From Ilumatobacter coccineus YM16-304 (GTDB lineage: Bacteria; Actinomycetota; Acidimicrobiia; Acidimicrobiales; Ilumatobacteraceae): a stretch of DNA of 64,000 nt. Location of the stretch: assembly GCF_000348785.1 (NCBI RefSeq), contig NC_020520.1, positions 3,100,001 to 3,164,000 of the forward strand. Reading direction: 5' to 3'. The notes under the pieces are model-generated. The model did not search any database, was not told where the DNA came from, and saw only the letters and a list, made by a program, of their open reading frames with translations. Of this stretch, positions 8,291 through 16,521 are shown piece by piece (the stretch's first letter is position 1; every line of letters starts with the position of its first letter). The position numbers and the translations under genes were made by a program.

Positions 8291-9361
8291 TCAGCGAGCC
8301 CGTCGGAGCCGCGACAGCGCCGGTGGGACGACGGCGACCACGATCGCCACGCCCAGGATGACCTCCTGGACGTAGTTGTTGATCGAGGTGTAGTTGAGGC
8401 CGTTCTCGATCAGTCGCAGGAGGATGACGCCGAGGATCGTTCCCGGCAGGTTGGGCCGTCCATCGCGGAACATCGCCATGCCGAGGAACACCGCCGCGAT
8501 CGACATCAACAGCCAGTTGCCGGGAGCCGAGGTGTTGGCCGTCTCGTTGTACGCCGACTGCATGATGCCTGCGATCGCTGCGCCCAGACCGGCGATGACG
8601 AACGCGGCGAGCTTCACGCGCCGCACGTCGATTCCGGAGTACCGGGCCGCTTCGATGTTGCCGCCGACCGCGTACATCCGTCGACCGAGCGTCGTCCGGT
8701 CGAGCAGGAACCAGACGATGGCGGCGACCGCAACGGCGTAGAAGATCGTCTTCGGGATGCCGGCCCACTCCCCTTGCACCAGGTCGACGAAGTTGTTCTC
8801 GACGAGGCCGTACACCGGCTTGCCGTCGACGCGCCGGAGCGCCAGGTTCTCGAACACCACCGACATGCCCAGCGTCGCGATGAACGCGAGCACCCCCACG
8901 TAGCTCACGAGGTAACCGTTGAGGAGACCGCCCAGCACACCGACGCCCAGGCCGAGCAGCACGGCCCAGAGCACCGGGCCCGGACTGGCTTCGTCTCCCG
9001 ACACGGTGCGGGTGGCGATCAACCCGGCGGTCATCACCGTCGACAACGCCGCGAGGCCGCTGACCGAGAGGTCGAACTCGCCGACCACCATCACCACGGT
9101 CTGTCCGCTGGCGACGATGGCGAGGAACGTGATCTGGCCGAGCACGTTGTTCACGAGGTTGGTCTTCGTGAGGAACGTGTCGGGATACAGGGCACCGAAC
9201 ACGATCAACAGGGCGAGCATCACCAACGGGCCGAGGAAGGGGCGGATCGTGTCGAAGCTCAGCGCCCGCCCGGCGCGCTCTTGCGTGGCAGGCGAGTCGC
9301 CGCCCGCTGGGGCTGGTTCGGCAGGCGCGCCGCCCGCTGGATCGGTGGTGGTGTCACTCAT
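8291..9361 (-). CDS. Ribose-type ABC transporter permease (RbsC-like)
   Basis: 356 residues with about ten hydrophobic segments. The family signature region is present: GEFDLSVSGLAALSTV near the first third and GGNIEAARYSGIDVRRVKL, the coupling loop that contacts the ATPase, near the centre. The N-terminal 30 residues are a Pro/Ala-rich cytoplasmic tail. The ATG at 9361 overlaps the ATPase stop by four bases (ATGA), showing translational coupling. It forms the channel of the sugar importer with the genes at 9358-10869 and 5747-6751. Confidence 0.9.
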   Translation of the reverse strand: MSDTTTDPAGGAPAEPAPAGGDSPATQERAGRALSFDTIRPFLGPLVMLALLIVFGALYPDTFLTKTNLVNNVLGQITFLAIVASGQTVVMVVGEFDLSVSGLAALSTVMTAGLIATRTVSGDEASPGPVLWAVLLGLGVGVLGGLLNGYLVSYVGVLAFIATLGMSVVFENLALRRVDGKPVYGLVENNFVDLVQGEWAGIPKTIFYAVAVAAIVWFLLDRTTLGRRMYAVGGNIEAARYSGIDVRRVKLAAFVIAGLGAAIAGIMQSAYNETANTSAPGNWLLMSIAAVFLGMAMFRDGRPNLPGTILGVILLRLIENGLNYTSINNYVQEVILGVAIVVAVVPPALSRLRRAR

Positions 9362-10869
9362 AGGACTCTCCCGTAGCAGGCCTGCAACAGTTCGTGTTCG
9401 GTTGATGATTCGGCGTCGACGGTGCTGATCTGGCGACCCTCCGACATGACGGTGATGCGGTCGCACCAGCCGAGCAGTTCGGGGAGTTCGGACGAGACGA
9501 CGACGACCGCCGTGTCGTTCGCCGCTTGCTTGCGGATCAGGTGATAGATCTCCGACTTCGTTCCGACGTCGACCCCGCGAGTCGGCTCGTCGAGCAGCAA
9601 CACACGAGGCGACAAGGCGAGGTACTTCGCCAAGACGACCTTCTGTTGATTGCCACCCGACAGGGTGAGGATCGGCTGCTGCATCGTGCGCCGTCGCACG
9701 GCGAGCATGTCGGACAACCCTTCGGCGTGCCGCGTCGCCGCGGCGCCATCGACGACCACCTTTGCTCGCGTGTGCCGGTCGATGGTCGTGACGTTGGCAT
9801 TGCGCTCGATCGAGTCGGGCAAGATGCCCTCGGCCCGACGTTCCTGCGGCAGCAGGGCGACGCCGGCCTGCTGCCCCTGCTTGACGTTGCTCGGATCGAT
9901 GGCGGCGCCGTCGACCTCGACCGTGCCCGCCCGGCGACGCTGCGCTCCGGCGAGCAGCCTGACGATCTCGCTGCGACCCGAGCCGGCGAGCCCGGCGATG
10001 CCGAAGATCTCGCCCGGTTGCACCTCGAACGACACGTCGTGGGTACGCGGGCCGGCGAGACCGCTCACGCGCAGCGCCGGTGTCGTGGTCGGAGGTCGTT
10101 CGTCGGAACGCTCGGGAAACACGGCGTCGATCGAACGACCGACCATCGCCGCGATCAGCTTGTCGGCCGAGACGTCGGCGATGTCGCCGCGATCGACTTC
10201 GACACCGTTGCGCAACACGCTGTACGTGTCGCACATCGAGAGCACCTCGTCGAGGCGGTGCGAGACGTACAGCACAGCGACGCCGTGATCGGTCAGGCGC
10301 CGGATGGTGGCGAAGAGTTGCTCGGTCTCCTGGTCGGTGAGCGAGGCCGTCGGTTCGTCGAGCACCAGGATGCGAGCGTCGAGCGACAGTGCTCTCGCGA
10401 TCGCCGTCATGGTCTGCTCGACCGGCGAGAGGCGTCCGGCATCACGCGTGACGTCGATGCGCTGGCCGAGCTGCTCGATGATGGCTGCGGCCCTCCGGTT
10501 GAGCTCTCCCCAGCGCACGACACCGGCCGTGGACGGAACCGGGCGCCCGAGGAAGATGTTCTCCGCCACGCTGAGGCCCGGCACCATCGCGAGTTCCTGG
10601 TGCAACGTTGCGATGCCGGCGTCGGTGGCGTCGTGCGGCGTCGAGATGTCGACCGTTCGGCCGTCGACGGAGATCTCGCCACGGTCGGGCGCGACCACGC
10701 CCGACACGATCTTGATCAGCGTCGACTTGCCCGCGCCGTTCTCTCCCAACAGGGCGTGCACGCGACCCGCGTGCAACTCGAGCCCGACGTCGTCGAGCAC
10801 GGCGACACCGCCGTACGTCTTCGTCAGGCCCCGCAGCTTCAGGCGCAGCGGCTCGTCCTCGGTCTCCAT
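9358..10869 (-). CDS. Ribose-type ABC transporter ATP-binding protein (RbsA-like, double ABC)
   Basis: 503 residues with two nucleotide-binding domains fused, as in RbsA/MglA. The first has Walker A GENGAGKST near residues 36-44 and the sequence LSPVEQT in place of a canonical signature. The second carries LSGGNQQK and the Walker B segment LLLDEPTRGVDVG. The start at 10869 (METEDEPLRL) gives the usual family length. It is the first gene of the leftward operon and drives uptake through the permease at 8291-9361. It diverges from the second kinase operon across a 124-bp gap. Confidence 0.92.
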   Translation of the reverse strand: METEDEPLRLKLRGLTKTYGGVAVLDDVGLELHAGRVHALLGENGAGKSTLIKIVSGVVAPDRGEISVDGRTVDISTPHDATDAGIATLHQELAMVPGLSVAENIFLGRPVPSTAGVVRWGELNRRAAAIIEQLGQRIDVTRDAGRLSPVEQTMTAIARALSLDARILVLDEPTASLTDQETEQLFATIRRLTDHGVAVLYVSHRLDEVLSMCDTYSVLRNGVEVDRGDIADVSADKLIAAMVGRSIDAVFPERSDERPPTTTPALRVSGLAGPRTHDVSFEVQPGEIFGIAGLAGSGRSEIVRLLAGAQRRRAGTVEVDGAAIDPSNVKQGQQAGVALLPQERRAEGILPDSIERNANVTTIDRHTRAKVVVDGAAATRHAEGLSDMLAVRRRTMQQPILTLSGGNQQKVVLAKYLALSPRVLLLDEPTRGVDVGTKSEIYHLIRKQAANDTAVVVVSSELPELLGWCDRITVMSEGRQISTVDAESSTEHELLQACYGRVL

Positions 10870-10993
10870 TCTCGACAGTGTGGCGCACACCCCTCGCTGC
10901 GACCATGTTCGAATCGGCACTCCGTTCCGATCGCGCCGCCGACGTTCCGGCCGACCTGTGACCGCCACGGCGGCGCTCGCTAAGTTCGACCGA
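10870..10993. promoter_or_regulatory. Divergent promoter region of the two sugar operons
   Basis: This 124-bp gap separates the leftward importer operon from the rightward kinase-mtnD-mtnC-dehydrogenase operon. A -10-like TAAGTT (10981-10986) lies seven bases before the kinase ATG, fitting a leaderless transcript. Leftward, CACTGT lies five bases before the ATPase ATG and is a weaker candidate. A short CCGCC/GGCGG dyad lies at 10961-10972. No regulator gene is visible in the locus. Confidence 0.5.
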
Positions 10994-12532
10994 ATGTTCG
11001 TGGGGATCGACGTGGGAACGCAAGGCTCGAAAGCGGGGGTCTACGCGGCCGACGGCACGCGCCTGGGCGAGGGGTACGCCGAGCACGCCTTCGATCATCT
11101 CCGTCCCGGCTGGGTGGAGATGGATCCCGACCAGGTGCTCGGTGCCGCGCTCGATGCCGTCGCACAGGCGACCGCTCAGGCCAGCGCTGCGGGGGCGTCG
11201 CTGCCCGGCGTCGCGTCGATTGCGCTCTCGGGGATCCTCTGCGGCCCCGTGTTCGTCGACGACGACTGGAACCCGGTCCGGCCCATCATCCCGTTCCTCG
11301 ACGTTCGAGCCCAGGACGAGCTCGACTGGCTGCGCAACGACGTCGAACCACTCTGGATCACGGAGTCGGCCAACGCGAGCCTCGACACCTACGCCATGGC
11401 CACCACCTACGAGTGGATCCGGCGCAACGAACCCGACGTGCACGCGCGCATCGCCAAGATCATGTCGCTCGCTCCGTACATCGCCGGACGCCTCGGCCGC
11501 TTGCGTGCCGTCGACGCGTTCATGGACGCGTCGCACCTGTCGGGTTGGATCATCGGGTGGGACGCTGCCACCGGCACGGTCAGCGAGGCGCAGATGGACG
11601 CGCTGCGCATCCCGATGTCGCACTGCCCCCGAGTCGTCGAACCGTGGGACATCGTGGCGACGCTCGACGCCGACGTCGCACGCCGCACCGGCCTTCCGGC
11701 GGGCACACCGATCGTCGCTGGAGCGGGCGACGTGATGCAGTCGAACCTGTCGGCCGGCCTCACCGACTCCGGCATGGCAACCGACGTCGCCGGCACCGCA
11801 TCGATCCTGACCGTCGGCGTCGACGGCCCCCTTCCTGCCATCACCGCCGTCCCCGGCATGCTCTACTCGCTCGGCACGCTGCCCGGGCAAGCGTTGTACT
11901 GGGGCTACGTCAAGGCCGGTGGGCTGTCGCTGCGCTGGATGCGCGACCAGGTGCTGCGCCGCCCCGGTGACGACGACACATACCGCGAACTCGACGAACT
12001 GGCCGCATCGGTCGCGGCAGGTTCCGACGGCGTGCTGTTCGCCCCGTACCTGTCGGGCGGCGGCCCCGACAACCCGGCCGCGGCCGGCACGTGGCTCGGC
12101 ATGACCGAAGCGACCGACGTCGCCACGCTCTGGCGCTCGATGCTCGAGTCGATCGCGTTCGAGTACGCCGACTTCCTCGGGGCCTTCGCGGCCAACGGCG
12201 TGTCGGTGTCGGAAGTGCTCGCCGTTGGCGGCGGCGCGTCGGCGCCGATCTGGAACCAGATCAAGGCCGACGTCAACGGCATGCCGTGGCGTCTTCCGGC
12301 ACGGCAAGACGGCGCCATTCTCGCCAACGCGGCGCTCGCCGCCTACGGCGTCGGAGCCGTCGACGACCTCGCCTCGACCGTCCGCAACTGGGTCAGCGGG
12401 GGGCGATCATTCGATCCGGACCCCACGATGGTCTCGGCCTACGCTGGCATCCGTACAGCACGCAACGAGATCTTCGACGGCCCCCTGCGTTCGGTCTTCG
12501 AACGGCTCGCACCATTGCGCCAACAGAACTGA
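10994..12532 (+). CDS. Second FGGY-family carbohydrate kinase
   Basis: 512 residues starting MFVGIDVGTQGSKAG, the FGGY N-terminal motif. The C-terminal half has VLAVGGGASAPIWNQIKAD and DGAILANAALAAYGVG. Segments such as VAGAGDVMQSNLSAGL and DVAGTASIL match the family's hinge and ATP-site region. It starts the rightward operon, 40 bp before mtnD. The leaderless -10 TAAGTT supports this start rather than the long upstream frame, which is antisense to the ABC gene. The sequence is distinct from the xylulokinase-like protein at 6819-8282, so it probably acts on a different substrate or intermediate. The exact sugar cannot be read from the sequence. Confidence 0.85.
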   Translation: MFVGIDVGTQGSKAGVYAADGTRLGEGYAEHAFDHLRPGWVEMDPDQVLGAALDAVAQATAQASAAGASLPGVASIALSGILCGPVFVDDDWNPVRPIIPFLDVRAQDELDWLRNDVEPLWITESANASLDTYAMATTYEWIRRNEPDVHARIAKIMSLAPYIAGRLGRLRAVDAFMDASHLSGWIIGWDAATGTVSEAQMDALRIPMSHCPRVVEPWDIVATLDADVARRTGLPAGTPIVAGAGDVMQSNLSAGLTDSGMATDVAGTASILTVGVDGPLPAITAVPGMLYSLGTLPGQALYWGYVKAGGLSLRWMRDQVLRRPGDDDTYRELDELAASVAAGSDGVLFAPYLSGGGPDNPAAAGTWLGMTEATDVATLWRSMLESIAFEYADFLGAFAANGVSVSEVLAVGGGASAPIWNQIKADVNGMPWRLPARQDGAILANAALAAYGVGAVDDLASTVRNWVSGGRSFDPDPTMVSAYAGIRTARNEIFDGPLRSVFERLAPLRQQN

Positions 12533-12572
12533 CTCGCCGAGCGCGGCGAGCAACGAAGGAGACAGTCCCACC

Positions 12573-13166
12573 ATGTCCAAGCTGATCGTGATGCCGGTCG
12601 ACGACCCGTCGGCCACCCTGCTCTCGACGTCCGATCCCGCGGCCATCGCCGCCGATCTCGGCGCCGTCGGCGTGACGTTCGAACAGTGGACGGCCGACGC
12701 GACGCTCGCTCATGACGCCGGCCAAGACGCGGTGATGAGTGCCTATGCCGACGACGTCGCCCGCATCCGCGACATGGGCTTCGGCACGGTCGACGTGGTG
12801 CGTCTCCACGGTGATCCGAACGACGCCGAGTTCATGTCGAACGCCGCCGCAGCACGCGCCAAGTTCCTCTCCGAGCACGCGCACGCCGACGACGAGGTCC
12901 GCTTCTTCGTCGAGGGCAGCGGCGCGTTCTACCTCCGACTCACCCGACCCGACGGCATCGAGGCCGTGCACGTCGCGCTCTGCGAGCAAGGCGACTTCAT
13001 CTCGGTCCCGAAAGACACGCTGCACTGGTTCGACATGGGAACCGCCCCGAGCTTCGCGGCGATTCGCTTCTTCCAGATCGAAGACGGCTGGGTCGGCGAG
13101 TTCACCGGCGACGCGATCGCCGAACGCTTTCCGACGTTCGACGAACTCGTCGCCGCTGCCGGCTGA
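12573..13166 (+). CDS. mtnD: Acireductone dioxygenase (ARD)
   Basis: 197 residues of the cupin-fold ARD family, slightly longer than the usual 180-190. Metal ligands are complete: His102, His104 and Glu108 in EHAHADDEVRFFV, plus His151 in TLHWFDMG. The C-terminal block FTGDAIAERFP is also typical. With Fe2+ the family cleaves an acireductone and O2 into formate and a 2-keto acid. The start follows a GAAGGAGA site. It lies between the FGGY kinase and mtnC in one operon, so it should work on the product of mtnC. Whether that is the methylthio acireductone of methionine salvage or another acireductone is open. Confidence 0.92.
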   Translation: MSKLIVMPVDDPSATLLSTSDPAAIAADLGAVGVTFEQWTADATLAHDAGQDAVMSAYADDVARIRDMGFGTVDVVRLHGDPNDAEFMSNAAAARAKFLSEHAHADDEVRFFVEGSGAFYLRLTRPDGIEAVHVALCEQGDFISVPKDTLHWFDMGTAPSFAAIRFFQIEDGWVGEFTGDAIAERFPTFDELVAAAG

Positions 13167-13205
13167 GCCGGCTCCCCCCAACCTCTTCATGAAAGACATC
13201 GCCCC

Positions 13206-13940
13206 GTGCTGACACACGTCGTCTACGACATCGAAGGGACGACCTCGTCGACCGGGTTCGTCCACGACACGCTGTACCCGTACTCCCGCGAGCGGTTCGC
13301 GGCCTACATCGACGAACACGGCCACGACCCACAGGTCATCGCTCAACTCGACGCCGTCCGCGAGCTGGCCGGCGAGCCCGATGCCGACGTCGAACGAATC
13401 GTGTGGTGGCTGAACCACTGGCTCGACGACGACCAGAAGGTCACTCCGCTCAAGGCGTTCCAGGGTTGGATCTGGACGGATGGCTTCGCCGCAGGTGACC
13501 TCACGTCGCACTTCTTCGCCGACTCGATCCCGGCGATCCGGCGGCACCACGCCGAGGGACGCACGCTGTCGATCTTCTCCTCGGGCTCGGTCTCAGCGCA
13601 ACTCGCCTGGTTCGGCAACACGCCCGACGGCTCGCTGCTCGACCTCTTCAGCCATCACTTCGACACCGAGAACATCGGTCCGAAGCGCGTCACCGAGAGC
13701 TACGACCTGATCGCGTCGAGGCTCGGAGCTCCCGCCGACGAGATCGTGTTCTTCAGCGATCTCGTCGCGGAACTCGACGCCGCCCGCGACGCCGGCTGGC
13801 ACACCGTCGGCGTACGGCGCCAGGGCGACCAGTACTTCGACCAGGGCGTCGGCGATCACCTGGCGATCTTCTCCTTCGACGAGATCGACCTGTCGGGCGA
13901 CGCTCCAACGCTCGTCGATCGGGCCGCGAACACACGGTGA
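13206..13940 (+). CDS. mtnC: Acireductone synthase (enolase-phosphatase E1)
   Basis: 244 residues of the HAD superfamily. Nucleophile Asp8 and acid Glu10 lie in YDIEGTTSS. Motif II is the Ser pair around 125-126 (FSSGS), motif III is Lys160 in NIGPKR and motif IV is Asp185 in FFSDLVAELDAA. This is a complete E1 signature: enolisation and dephosphorylation of a 2,3-diketo-1-phosphate to an acireductone. The GTG start at 13206 lies 39 bp after mtnD. Its 3' end overlaps the dehydrogenase start by four bases (GTGA). No mtnA, mtnB or mtnK is present in the window. Confidence 0.92.
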   Translation: MLTHVVYDIEGTTSSTGFVHDTLYPYSRERFAAYIDEHGHDPQVIAQLDAVRELAGEPDADVERIVWWLNHWLDDDQKVTPLKAFQGWIWTDGFAAGDLTSHFFADSIPAIRRHHAEGRTLSIFSSGSVSAQLAWFGNTPDGSLLDLFSHHFDTENIGPKRVTESYDLIASRLGAPADEIVFFSDLVAELDAARDAGWHTVGVRRQGDQYFDQGVGDHLAIFSFDEIDLSGDAPTLVDRAANTR

Positions 13941-15703
13941 CCACGGCGGCCTTCCACCGGCCTGCGCTCGCGGACGCGTTCGACGGCGTCTACGACATGG
14001 TCGTGATCGGCGCCGGCATCACCGGCGTCCACGTGGCGCGCGAAGCCGCTGGTCGCGGGTTGCGCGTCGCGCTCGTCGACAAGGGCGACGTGGGCGGCGG
14101 CACGAGTTCGGCGACCACGAAGTACCTGCACGGCGGCATTCGGTACCTCGAACAGCGGCAATTCGGAGTCGTTCGCGACAGCCTGCGCGAACGCCGGATC
14201 CTGACCCTCGGAGCGACGCACCTCGTCGAGCAGCGGCGATTCCTCATGCCCGGCTGGTCGTGGTCGAAGCCGTCGACGGCGATCATCGGCCTCGGTGTGG
14301 CGCTGTACACCGCCATGGGGTTCGACCGAAATCGCGGGCTCCCACGCTCGCTTCGGAGTTCGTTTCCTCGTTGGGTGCGCAAACGCCGACTACTCGACGA
14401 GGTCCCCTGGCTCGACCCGGTCGGCCTGCGCGGCGCGTGGGCGTACGACGACACGCTCAACGTCCATCCCGAGCGACTCTTGCTCTCCTACGTCCGCGAT
14501 GCCGTCGACCTCGGGGCAACGGTGCGTACCCACTGTGCGGTGCGTGGCTTCGACGTCGACGACGGCCGGGTGGTCGGCGTCCGAGTCGCCGACGCTGTTG
14601 GTCGTGACGGTGTTGGTGGCGATGTTGGTGGCGGTGCGGCATCGGCCGATGCAACCGTCACGATCAGCGCCCACACGGTCGTCAACGCGGCGGGTCCGTG
14701 GATGGACGTCGTGCTGCGTCCGCTCGAAAACGATGATGTGCAACGCTCGACGCGCCCGCTCGGTGTCGGGGTCCAACGGTCGAAGGGCGTGCACACGCTG
14801 ACCCGTCCGCTCGGCGGCGAGGCGACGGTCTACTGCCGCTCGAAGACGGGCAACCACGTGATCGTGTCGCCGTGGCAGGGCCACTCGTTCATCGGACCGA
14901 CCGACACTCCGATCGACGCCGACCCCGACGCCGTCCACGTCGATCGAGACGACGTCGACTCGATCCTGGCATCGGTCAATTCGACGCTCGCCGACAGCGA
15001 ACCAGTGCTGACGATCGACGACGTCGAGGCGACGACCGTGGGTATCCGACCACTCGTCGACGGTGGCGCCGACTCCTACACGGCGAGCCGTCGACACCAG
15101 TTGTACGACCACGAGCCTGCGGGATTTCGAGGTATCTGGAGCATCGGCGGCGGCAAGTGGACCACCGGCCGGGCGACCGCGTCGGCGACGCTCGACGAAC
15201 TCGTCGCGTCACCGTTGTTGGCACACGTACGCGATGCTCCGCAGTCCCCCGAGTTCGATTCGACGACCAGACCCACCTTCGCCTCGCCCGGATGGGGCGC
15301 CGACCCGTCCGCGTTCTTCGACGCCGCGTTGACCACGTCGCCCGACGTCTCGCTCGCTCCCGAGGTCCGTCTCCACCTCGCCCGACTGTACGGAACGGAA
15401 CTCGACACGCTGCTCGACCTCGTCCGCGCCGACCCGTCACTCGCGGCGCCGATCTCCGAGCGAACGAACGACATCGCAGCACAGGTCGTTCACGCCGTGA
15501 CCGTCGAGGGGGCGCTCACGCTCGCCGACATCGTCGACCGACGACTCGTCATCGGCACGGTCGGACCGGTGACGCCCGACGAACTCACCGCCGTCGCACG
15601 TCTCGCGGCCCCGTGGATGGGGTGGAACGACGCGCTCGTCGAGGCCGAGGTCGCCGCCGAGGTGCAACGCCGGTCCGGCCTCGAACAGCGTTGGCGCGGC
15701 TGA
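13937..15703 (+). CDS. FAD-dependent sugar/glycerol-phosphate dehydrogenase, GlpD-like
   Basis: 588 residues. The N-terminal FAD motif is VIGAGITGVHVAREA, followed by GGGTSSATTKYLHGGIRYLEQ, the GlpD hallmark. The C-terminal domain (about residues 455-588) matches the GlpD cap. Mid-protein there is a Gly/Val-rich insertion around residues 216-232, encoded by repetitive GGTGTTGGTGGCG-like DNA. Family members oxidise glycerol-3-phosphate or polyol phosphates (for example erythritol phosphate in EryB) and pass electrons to quinone. Its translational coupling to mtnC and co-operonic kinase suggest that it oxidises the phosphorylated product of that kinase. A plain GlpD role is the alternative. Confidence 0.82.
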   Translation: MTTAAFHRPALADAFDGVYDMVVIGAGITGVHVAREAAGRGLRVALVDKGDVGGGTSSATTKYLHGGIRYLEQRQFGVVRDSLRERRILTLGATHLVEQRRFLMPGWSWSKPSTAIIGLGVALYTAMGFDRNRGLPRSLRSSFPRWVRKRRLLDEVPWLDPVGLRGAWAYDDTLNVHPERLLLSYVRDAVDLGATVRTHCAVRGFDVDDGRVVGVRVADAVGRDGVGGDVGGGAASADATVTISAHTVVNAAGPWMDVVLRPLENDDVQRSTRPLGVGVQRSKGVHTLTRPLGGEATVYCRSKTGNHVIVSPWQGHSFIGPTDTPIDADPDAVHVDRDDVDSILASVNSTLADSEPVLTIDDVEATTVGIRPLVDGGADSYTASRRHQLYDHEPAGFRGIWSIGGGKWTTGRATASATLDELVASPLLAHVRDAPQSPEFDSTTRPTFASPGWGADPSAFFDAALTTSPDVSLAPEVRLHLARLYGTELDTLLDLVRADPSLAAPISERTNDIAAQVVHAVTVEGALTLADIVDRRLVIGTVGPVTPDELTAVARLAAPWMGWNDALVEAEVAAEVQRRSGLEQRWRG

Positions 15704-15734
15704 CGTTCTGGCGACGTTCTGGCGCCGTTCTGGC
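15702..15734. repeat. Three 11-bp tandem copies at the dehydrogenase stop codon
   Basis: GACGTTCTGGC occurs twice and GCCGTTCTGGC once, head to tail, beginning inside the TGA stop. It looks like slippage duplication. No function is evident. Confidence 0.6.
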
Positions 15735-15835
15735 GTCGCTCCGACGCGCCGTTCACGCACTCGACGGTTCGCCGGTCCGCCCGCCGGGTACTGTCAGCCA
15801 GTAGCCTCAAAGCCTCGAATCGAGGGCGATCCAAC

Positions 15836-16438
15836 ATGGCGAAGAAAAAGGCAGTAGAACCCGACGTTCGCCGCGCTCGCTATGAGTACCGAGTGTGGGG
15901 ACGGCAACGATCAGCACGCAAGAAGCTCGCTCGCATGGCCGACGAGTCGTCGAAGGAGCGCGTCAAAGACTGCTACCTCCTCGTCGACGACGCATCGTGG
16001 AACGCCAAGGTCCGCGACAACACGCTCAAGATCAAGCAGCTCGTCGAGGACGACGCCGGCTTCCAACGTTGGTCACGCGAGCGGCACGTCGACGCGAAGT
16101 CGACCCCGTCGCCGTTCGACGAGATCTTCGAACACCTCCGCCTCGACCGTCCACAGCGCGGCAAGTCGTTCGACCTCCGCAAGGCCGTCAAGGCGCTCGA
16201 CGACGTGCCCGGGGTACGAGCCGTGTTCGTCACCAAGTACCGGCACCGCTATCGCATCGGCTCGCTGCGAGCAGAGGCGACCGACATCCAACTCCGCAAC
16301 TCCGGCGACGTGCTGCACACCCTCTCGATCGAAGGCGACGACCTCGACGAACTGATCGCGCTCCGCAAGCGCCTCGGTCTGCTCGACGAACCGAACCTGG
16401 CCGTCCACGAAGCCATCAGCGCCGAATCGCTCCGCTGA
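15836..16438 (+). CDS. CYTH-like hypothetical protein
   Basis: 200 residues starting MAKKKAVEPDVRRARYEYRVW. The order of an early basic strand, KLARMADE, KDCYLLVDD, NAKVRDNTLKIKQL, a central VTKYRHRYRIG and a late EATDIQLRNSGDVLHTLSIEG suggests a CYTH-type tunnel fold, which binds triphosphates or long polyphosphates. This is a pattern match only; the canonical ExExK start is not clear, so it may be a divergent or non-enzymatic member. A GAGG ribosome binding site precedes the ATG, and a CCTCGA/TCGAGG dyad lies next to it. It converges on sigJ. Confidence 0.6.
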   Translation: MAKKKAVEPDVRRARYEYRVWGRQRSARKKLARMADESSKERVKDCYLLVDDASWNAKVRDNTLKIKQLVEDDAGFQRWSRERHVDAKSTPSPFDEIFEHLRLDRPQRGKSFDLRKAVKALDDVPGVRAVFVTKYRHRYRIGSLRAEATDIQLRNSGDVLHTLSIEGDDLDELIALRKRLGLLDEPNLAVHEAISAESLR

Positions 16439-16465
16439 ACCCGGTGCTCGCGCGGCCGATGCGCT

Positions 16466-16482
16466 GATCGGTTCCGCCGATC
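16466..16482. terminator. Short hairpin between converging genes
   Basis: GATCGG and CCGATC flank a 5-nt loop in the 83-bp gap between the CYTH-like gene and sigJ, which converge. The stem is only six base pairs, so terminator function is tentative. Confidence 0.35.
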
Positions 16483-16521
16483 CACTTGGTCACCCGGTCA
16501 TCCGATTACCCGCTCGCCCGC

